Shown piece after piece: positions 1 to 5,025 of a stretch of 5,025 bases of DNA (its first letter is position 1; each line of letters begins with the position of its first letter). The notes beneath the pieces are model-generated. The model saw only the letters and a program-made list of their open reading frames with translations, searched no databases and was not told the DNA's origin. The position numbers and the translations under genes are program-made. Source of the stretch: Anaerolineae bacterium (GTDB lineage Bacteria; Chloroflexota; Anaerolineae; DUEN01); the NCBI GenBank assembly GCA_021159845.1, contig JAGHDS010000351.1, positions 1 through 5,025 on the forward strand, in the 5' to 3' direction.

Positions 1-1
1 T

Positions 2-322
2 ACTGACACCGACGGCGACGGCATCAGCGATCGCGATGAGAACTGTCTGGGTACCGACCCCTACCGCTCAGATACCGACTACGATCGCATCCCCGATAAG
101 GTGGAGTTGGATGGCATCGAGTGGCCTGCGGGCAGCGGGCATATGTGGTATGGCGATCCCATCTCGCCTGACACGAATAATGATGGCTTGAACGATCTCT
201 ACGAGTGGCCTAAGCCCTATGGTACCGCCCCTGAGTGGGACGTGGACAACGATGGCATTCCCAACCCCTGGGATGATGACAACGATGGCGACGGAGTCCC
301 TGATAAAATAGATCTCTCCCCC
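2..322 (+). other. N-proximal thrombospondin type 3 (TSP3) calcium-binding repeats
   Basis: Residues 1-107 hold repeated Asp-rich loops: DTDGDGISD (2-10), DTDYDRIPD (24-32), DTNNDGLND (57-65), DVDNDGIPN (80-88) and DNDGDGVPD (93-101). The D-x-D-x-D-G-x-x-D spacing is the TSP3 calcium loop, in which the aspartates bind Ca2+ and stiffen the chain. The array is irregular: Trp/Tyr/Pro-rich inserts, for example around residues 40-55, separate the loops, and the last two are packed nearly back to back. It probably begins upstream, since the window opens inside the first repeat. A single cysteine (15) lies just after the first loop. The likely job is a calcium-stabilised spacer; the family call is strong, the role is inferred. 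Confidence 0.9.
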
Positions 323-3300
323 TATGCCTACACCGACTACATCTCATCTTTCACGTTATCGACTCGTGGCAGCGGGTTTAACGGCTTCGAGTACATCGAA
401 GTGCAAGTGCGTCCTCAGAATACCAACCACTTACGCTACACCATCCCTGCACTAGACTGGCCTCGGGATACCCAGGGGCAGATTCGAGAATATGACGACA
501 ACGCCAACGACATCCGCCTGGTGCCCATGCTCAGGATCAAGGCCAATGTGGCTCCTCCTACCTCCCTGGCCGAGCGTTACCGCATCTCCTCACGGCAGTA
601 CAAGGAGGAAGGCAACACCTACTACGAGCTGCATGTACCTCTGACCCCCATCGTGCATCATGGTACCAACGTGGCTTTCTCCGCGCGCGTCCCTTACGCC
701 CCTGACCAGATAGACGATATCCGCTGGCTTAAAACGGAGATGGTCTGGCTGGTCACTGTGGATAACTACACAGGGGAACGCCAGCACCAATGGACCGCTT
801 TGGCTACCTATACGGACACCTACACTCTTACCGGCTTGAGTATTTCCACCCAGACATCTTACAAGTTCGCCATCTTCGGCACGCCCCTGTATGAGAATGA
901 CGATCGCCATTTATTCAACGTAGCCCTGGGGGCGGGGGCTACCTTTATGCGCTATCGCGATCGCACGCTGGAGGATCTGGCCAGCCGTTTCACATGCACG
1001 GATAACTGCGCAGACGAAGCCACATGGGGAGCAGATCCACGAGCTGTGGACGTGAGCGGTCCCGCCACGTACCAGGATCGGGACGAAGCTTTAGTGGCCC
1101 TCGCCCGCCGCGAGAGCGATTTCCTGACTCATCACAGGTACTCCCATAACAGCCATCCATCCCTTCTTGTGGCTATCGAGGACACCTCGGGTACGTGGAA
1201 TCTGGACGATTGGGGGCACGGGAAACTTTCCCAACCTTCCTTCGGCGTTTCCCTGGGCGGGATACCGTCCATAACCGCCCGTTACCTGCGTTTGGGCACT
1301 TACGCGTATCGGGACAACGAATGGCAGAGTCTGGATAGCGTCGAGCTCATCCGGGTCATGCTCGACCGCTACTCCGAGGACTCGCTTCGTCCTGTGGTTC
1401 AAGCTCTCCACGATAAGTATCCCGAGATCACCACCCGTGATCTGCGTGGAATCATCACCCTGTTCTATACCTCCTGGAACCTGGGGGAGTATCGGGTCGT
1501 GCGGGCGGGTGGCCAAGATCAAATGAAGGACGCTCCTGCAGGCCTGGACCAGGACCTGTACGATCGCATGTACAAGCCCGACCCGCCCTACGACAACCTG
1601 GCAGCGTACCTGCTCGAGGTGGCAGATCTGGCCAAACCTGGCGGGGGTATGCGCGTAGGTGCCACGTTCTCCCAAGAGTACGAATACCGACGAGCACACA
1701 GCGACCTGGTCGATGCATTCCACATCCCGCCTTCGCACATCACCTTTATCACAGGTTTTGCGGTTCCTTCTCCCAACGCCCCAGTGCCAAACATAGGGGT
1801 GCTCCTGGCCCGCGACTTCCTGGCCACCACCTTCGCCCTTTACAGCATCCCCGAGGTATACAAAGCCTTGGGCGGGTGGATGAAGTGGGATCGGCTCCTG
1901 TCCCACAAGCTGGGCATCGCGACGACGGCAGTATCTATGGTCTTCACCTGGGTGATGTTCGGTGTGACCACCGATTTCTCCAACCCCATCGCGATTAAAT
2001 ACGCGCTAACCTGGGCCATCGCGAACACTATTATCGGCATCCTCTTTCTCATTGCATCCCTGAACCCTGTTTCAGCCATCATCGCAGCGGTCATTTACCT
2101 TTTAGACCTCATCATCCTGGTGATCACTTCCATCATCGTGGGCGAGGGTTTCAGCATCATCGCTTTTGCAGCTCTGATCCTGGCCCGCATGTTCTACAGC
2201 GCCCACGGGGAGACCTACGTGGAAGATCCCTACCTGTATGGGCAGAAGATATCCTTCGCGGACGAAGAGCGAGGTGCTATAGAGGATAATGCTTTCCTCT
2301 TTGAGCAAGACTTCAAGGGATCCATAGCGTACACCGATGAGTCGGAGGAGGACGACCGTGAGGCGTCGAAGTTCGAGGGGTACCTGTGGGCCAGCAATAC
2401 GAAGGGATGGGCCTCCACAGGCACGTCGGGGTATTACAAGAACGACGATAAGCAGGGCACCCTGTCCGTAGGCAACCATATGTGGGCCAAGTACGCGTTC
2501 AGCGCTCCCGGGCGCAACATCAAGCTACAGATCAAGCCCAAGTTCGATGCCACCGTCGCTTATGACGAGTGCGGCCTGTGGGGAGCCATCTGTAAAGGAC
2601 ATTACACGTCCTTCACCCTACCTGACGCCCTGGACGAATCTGACCGATGGGAAGCTCAATCCTTCTACATTGATGTATTGCCCAAGAGTCTGGACAGCTT
2701 GTGGACGTGGGATCAGATATCCAACCACGATGTGGATGGCGATGGGCTGAGCGACGAGCAGGAAGCGGTATTAGGAACGGATCCCAACAACTGGGATACG
2801 GACGGAGATGGCCTATCAGACCGGTTTGAGGTGGATCATCGGGAGGATATGGGGACAGATCCTCTAAATCGAGACACGGATGGAGATGGACTCATCGATA
2901 GCCTGGAAGTGGACTGGGGTACCCTGGCTAATGACCCGGACACGGACCGGGATGGCCTCCCCGATGGGGTAGAGGTGTTCCACCAGGACGTGACGGACAT
3001 GGATCATGATGGTGACACCAGCGAGTGGGTGGGGGGAATGCAGACTGTCTCCGGCCTGCCCGAGAGCACGCAGAGCTACCGGATGTACACGATCCCCGTT
3101 TTGGCTGATGCAGACGGCGATAGGCTGAACGATCACAGCGAACGGGACTATGAGACCAGTCCTTTTGCCTACAACGCATTCCCTCAGTTGACCTTGGATG
3201 TCTCCCCGCTGCGTCAGGGACCCGATGGCGCGCGATCCGCCTATCTCAAGCCCGGTGATCCCATCACTCTGACCATCACTCTGGAAAATAACGGCCCCAA

Positions 3301-5025
3301 AGCGATCACCACCACGTTGCGCCTCTGCCTGCCCGATTTCATCACCAGCTTGCAAGGCGGGGATATGCAGGGGGATCGCCAGCCTCCGCGGCAGGCCGCG
3401 AGCGGTTGTCACGGCTTTCAGTGGAACTTCGGTGGTGGTGATACCCTGAACGTGTATGAGAGCGTACACACCACGGTGCGTGGCACTGCGGCCAACGTGG
3501 CATCGGCCCGTGGGGATGTGATCGTTTCCTTCCCCTATCTGGAGGGGAAGATCATCCGCCAGAACGCGGTGGCCGTCCTGGACAGCGATGTGCCCTCCGT
3601 GAACTTTCTCGCCCCCCTGGACGGCGCGGTCATCGGTGGAGGAATCAGCGATTACGTCATCGGAGGTACCAGTCATGACGATACCACTTGGGTTACCCGC
3701 GTCCACCTCACTTTACCAGGCGGGACCGCTGACATTACGGATACCGTTAATCCCTGGGCGTACACCTGGCACCTGCCCGCGGATGGCGTGTATACCCTCC
3801 ATGCTACCGCAACCGACTTCGTAGGGAACGCCAGCGCGCCCGCGGAAGTTCAAGTCACCGTGGACAACACGGCTCCTCAAGTGAGCACTTCCTTCCCCGA
3901 TGACACCTACTTCCGCGGGGAGACGGGATCTGTCATTACCGTCACCCTCCAGGGCTCTGCATCCGACAACCTGAGCGGCCTGGTCGCTGTCCAGGCCAGC
4001 CTGGATGGCAAGCCCTGGCATGAGGTCTGGACCAGTAAGAGGCATCCATTACAGGCGTCCTGGACTGCCCAGTGGACCCTGCCCGACGCGAAGAGTGCGT
4101 CAGGCAGGCATGTAGCTCGCGTCCGTGCTCTGGATCGCGCTGGCAACGAGGCTATCCTGACCCGTTCTTTCATCGTGGACGTGCTTCCACCTACCACAGA
4201 GCTGAGCAATCGCATTTATGTCACCAATCCGCCCCATGTGCTTGCAGGTCATCCACACACCCTATATGGCGTGTCCAACGACGCGGGCCACGCGCCCAAG
4301 CCTCCACACCCCAAAGAGCTCGTGGGCAAGCTCCATAGCCTGAACGATGCCACCATCTGGCTGGGCTTACCCACCGTGTGGGATAACGATGAGGGCGTCA
4401 CCTTGGCCTGGTTAGGTGATTTCAACAATGATCGCCTGGCGGATGCGGTGTTGGGTTTGCCCGCGGCTGAGGGAGGCAAAGGACGTGTGGTGGTCGTGTA
4501 CGGCCGGGCGGGGAACTGGCCCGCGCCTGTGGATATGGAGAATCTCTATAACAGCCGTACTGTGCTCATCGGCGCAAATAACGCACATCTGGGACAGGTT
4601 CTCGCTCCTCTGGGCGACGTGAACGGTGATGGTTATGACGACTTGATCATCGGAGACCCTAACCACAAGCGGGCGTTCTTGGTGATGGGGTTCCCCACCT
4701 CTCAGGGGCACTACATCACCCTGGACGGCCCCAACCCACCCCACTGGTACGAGCTGCAACGCTACGACGGCGGTGACATGGGGGCGGCCGTGGCTCCAGC
4801 GGGAGACGTGAACATGGATGGCATCGCGGACATGCTCGTCGCCTCCGGGAGCACCGTTTATCTGCTTCTAGGCCAGGCGGATATCCGCTCCAGCACCTTC
4901 TACGTCGATCGCCAGGCGGCTGCGGCGATTGACGTGGGAAGCGCCAACGCGCGCTTCACGGGCGTGGGAGACGTGGACGATGACGGCTACGACGATTTCG
5001 TCATCGCCGTGGGCACCACTATCTA
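2..5025 (+). CDS. Giant modular TSP3 / DUF11 / Ig-like / FG-GAP surface protein, internal fragment (both ends missing)
   Basis: Translation from base 2 stays open through the whole window, giving 1674 complete codons plus two bases of the next; no start or stop belongs to it here, so the true protein is longer. Modules in order are a TSP3 array, unrecognised central sequence, a hydrophobic block, a second TSP3 array, a DUF11-like domain, two Ig-like modules and an FG-GAP propeller. These families are known from exported calcium-binding and adhesive proteins, so the inferred role is a cell-surface or secreted structural or adhesion protein; no enzyme signature such as HExxH was seen. Only seven cysteines occur in 1674 residues (15, 332, 336, 857, 864, 1109, 1136), most of them in close pairs, which would suit disulfides outside the cytoplasm. 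The signal peptide and any C-terminal anchor would lie outside the window. The coding call is very secure; the function is inferred from the modules only. Confidence 0.95.
338..901 (+). other. Unrecognised, probably beta-rich domain after the first TSP3 array
   Basis: Residues about 113-300 follow the first TSP3 array. They show alternating hydrophobic and polar residues typical of beta strands, for example FEYIEVQVRP, YYELHVPLTP and EMVWLVTVDNYTGE, with frequent aromatic residues and turns rich in Asn, Gly and Asp. This looks like one or two beta-sandwich modules, but no named family could be recognised from the sequence. No catalytic motif stands out and there is no cysteine. Its position directly after a calcium-binding rod would suit a structural or binding module. 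The boundaries are approximate and the fold assignment is inference. Confidence 0.45.
902..1792 (+). other. Unrecognised central region, mixed alpha/beta, with a CxxxC pair
   Basis: Residues about 301-597 match no family I recognise. A CxxxC pair (332, 336) sits near its start. Around residues 360-380 there is a probable helix (DEALVALARRESDFL) followed by a His-rich stretch, HHRYSHNSH. Two further helical stretches (LDSVELIRVMLDRYSEDSL and the segment ending RDLRGIITLFYTSWNLGEY) lie around residues 444-500. The remainder carries many Tyr, Asp and Pro residues. The histidine cluster is not in an HExxH arrangement, so a metalloprotease is not supported. The region runs straight into the hydrophobic block, so it may belong with it as one functional unit. 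This is the least explained stretch of the protein; the coding status is firm, the function unknown. Confidence 0.4.
1793..2194 (+). other. Hydrophobic block with about four candidate transmembrane segments
   Basis: Four strongly hydrophobic runs are seen at residues 637-655 (nt 1910-1966), 667-687 (2000-2062), 690-713 (2069-2140) and 717-731 (2150-2194; short). The links between them are very short: NP between the second and third, GEG between the third and fourth. A weaker, amphipathic run with an Arg and an Asp inside it (residues 598-625) precedes them. The flank before the first run is basic (WMKWDRLLSHK), while the sequence after the last is acidic, which by the positive-inside rule would put the N-terminal flank in the cytoplasm. 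One Asp (702) lies inside the third run. Modules on both sides look extracellular, so the topology is puzzling. It could be a true membrane domain or a hydrophobic segment that inserts conditionally; sequence alone cannot decide. Confidence 0.65.
2195..2728 (+). other. Unrecognised linker and beta-rich region with an acidic patch and paired cysteines
   Basis: Residues 732-909 connect the hydrophobic block to the second TSP3 array. The first part is acidic and includes the patch DESEEDDRE (779-787). The middle is rich in Gly, Ser, Thr, Lys and aromatics and reads as beta strands, for example NIKLQIKPKFDATVAY. Two cysteines seven residues apart (857 and 864, in CGLWGAIC) could form a small disulfide loop outside the cytoplasm. 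The last part, SFYIDVLPKSLDSLWTWDQ, leads directly into the first calcium loop of the TSP3 array. No family is recognised; a spacer or small binding module is possible but unproven. Confidence 0.4.
2729..3163 (+). other. Second thrombospondin type 3 (TSP3) calcium-binding array
   Basis: Residues 910-1054 carry regular loops: DVDGDGLSD (910-918), DTDGDGLSD (932-940), DTDGDGLID (958-966), DTDRDGLPD (980-988), a shortened DMDHDGDTSE near 999-1008, and DADGDRLND (1036-1044). Between the first loops runs the usual E-x-x-x-GTDP-N-x-x-D spacer, for example GTDPNNWDTD, at intervals of about 22-26 residues. This array is more regular than the first one and closer to the bacterial consensus. The stretch between the fifth and sixth loops is expanded and has no calcium-loop motif. 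The array separates the membrane-like part of the protein from the C-terminal binding modules and would form a rigid calcium-dependent stalk. Confidence 0.92.
3188..3589 (+). other. DUF11-like beta-sandwich domain
   Basis: Residues about 1063-1196 resemble the DUF11 family of repeated extracellular domains. Matching points are the opening strand ending PGDPITLTITLENNGP (1084-1099), the LPDFIT turn, a cysteine at 1136 in SGCHGFQWNFGGGDTL, and the later strand with VHTTVRGTAAN. A second cysteine (1109) could pair with the one at 1136. The typical DUF11 pattern of a 'NxGP' motif, a 'LP' turn and a late 'C...W' is therefore present in order, though the copy is single rather than tandem. DUF11 modules are usually spacers in large surface proteins. 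CARDB is the main alternative family, as it shares the early part of the pattern. Confidence 0.65.
3590..4186 (+). other. Two tandem Ig-like modules of the 'DNTAP' type
   Basis: The first module (residues about 1197-1289) opens with VPSVNFLAPLDGAVIGG and closes with YTLHATATDFVGN (1264-1276) and a strand ending VTVDN. The second (about 1290-1395) starts at TAPQVSTSFPDDTYF, includes ASDNLSGLVAVQASLDG, and closes with ARVRALDRAGNEA (1372-1384) and FIVDVLPP. The 'A.D..GN' closing strand followed by a 'VDNTAP' or 'VDVLPP' linker is the hallmark of bacterial Ig-like (Big-type) repeats in adhesins and large secreted proteins. They would act as spacers or weak ligand-binding units between the DUF11-like domain and the propeller. 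The exact Pfam subfamily cannot be told by eye. Confidence 0.75.
4319..5025 (+). other. FG-GAP (integrin-alpha-like) beta-propeller, truncated by the window end
   Basis: Four FG-GAP calcium loops with D-x-[ND]-x-D-x-x-x-D spacing begin at residues 1473 (DFNNDRLAD), 1539 (DVNGDGYDD), 1602 (DVNMDGIAD) and 1657 (DVDDDGYDD). They are 66, 63 and 55 residues apart, which fits one blade each. Each is preceded by a Gly and followed by a hydrophobic strand such as AVLGLP, LIIGDP, MLVASG or FVIAVG. The next strands carry the expected 'GRVVVVYGR', 'RAFLVMG' and 'TVYLLLGQ' pattern. Known FG-GAP propellers have about seven blades, so about three are probably missing downstream. The family is linked to ligand binding in integrins and to bacterial surface proteins, so a role in adhesion or carbohydrate or protein binding is likely but not shown. 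The sequence from about nt 4187 to 4318 is a Pro/His-rich linker with no clear motif. Confidence 0.9.

Noticed and set aside
27..964. GCGATCGC palindromes at 27-34 and 957-964, with further CGATCG sites at 82, 901, 1561 and 4906, resembling the cyanobacterial HIP1 element
   Set aside because: Only two complete octamers occur in 5 kb, and most CGATCG sites fall on Asp-Arg codon pairs (GAT CGC) in a protein rich in Asp. This is too weak to indicate a cyanobacterium or a regulatory role.
1124..1165. His-rich stretch (HHRYSHNSH) as a possible metalloprotease active site
   Set aside because: It has no HExxH or related zinc-binding arrangement, and nothing around it resembles a peptidase family.
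1420..1900. Possible gene boundary or fusion joint before the hydrophobic block
   Set aside because: No stop codon, frame change or intergenic-looking sequence was seen; the frame continues without a break, so a single gene is the simplest reading.
1091..1906. Open reading frame of 271 codons on the minus strand
   Set aside because: It lies wholly opposite the well-supported + strand gene, its translation shows no recognisable domain, and long antisense frames are common opposite moderately GC-rich coding sequence.
2864..3706. Open reading frame of 280 codons on the minus strand
   Set aside because: It is opposite the second TSP3 array and the DUF11-like domain, whose repeated Asp/Gly codons keep the antisense frame free of stops. 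No domain or clear ribosome binding site supports it.

Overview
The whole window is the inside of one very long protein-coding gene on the + strand. Read from base 2, that frame has no stop codon to the end of the window (1674 complete codons). Both the start and the stop lie outside. No intergenic DNA, RNA gene, mobile element, CRISPR array, promoter or terminator is visible, and open frames on the other strand are best read as shadows of this gene.

The product looks like a giant modular exported or cell-surface protein. In order (residues numbered from the first complete codon): calcium-binding thrombospondin type 3 (TSP3) repeats, 1-107; a probable beta-rich stretch, about 113-300; an unrecognised, partly helical stretch, about 301-597; a strongly hydrophobic block with about four candidate membrane segments, about 598-731; a further unrecognised stretch with an acidic patch, 732-909; a second TSP3 array, 910-1054; a DUF11-like domain, about 1063-1196; two Ig-like modules of the 'DNTAP' type, about 1197-1395; and a linker leading into an integrin-alpha-like FG-GAP beta-propeller (about 1440 onward, four calcium loops seen), which is cut by the window end.

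The organism is bacterial as far as can be judged: an uninterrupted reading frame, moderately high GC, and a mix of TSP3, DUF11, Ig-like and FG-GAP modules. Such giant mosaics are common in environmental bacteria with large genomes, for example Chloroflexota, but this assignment rests on architecture alone and is weak.

The likely overall picture is a calcium-stabilised rod or stalk ending in adhesive or ligand-binding modules. The hydrophobic block in the middle does not fit a plain secreted adhesin and is the main point of interest.
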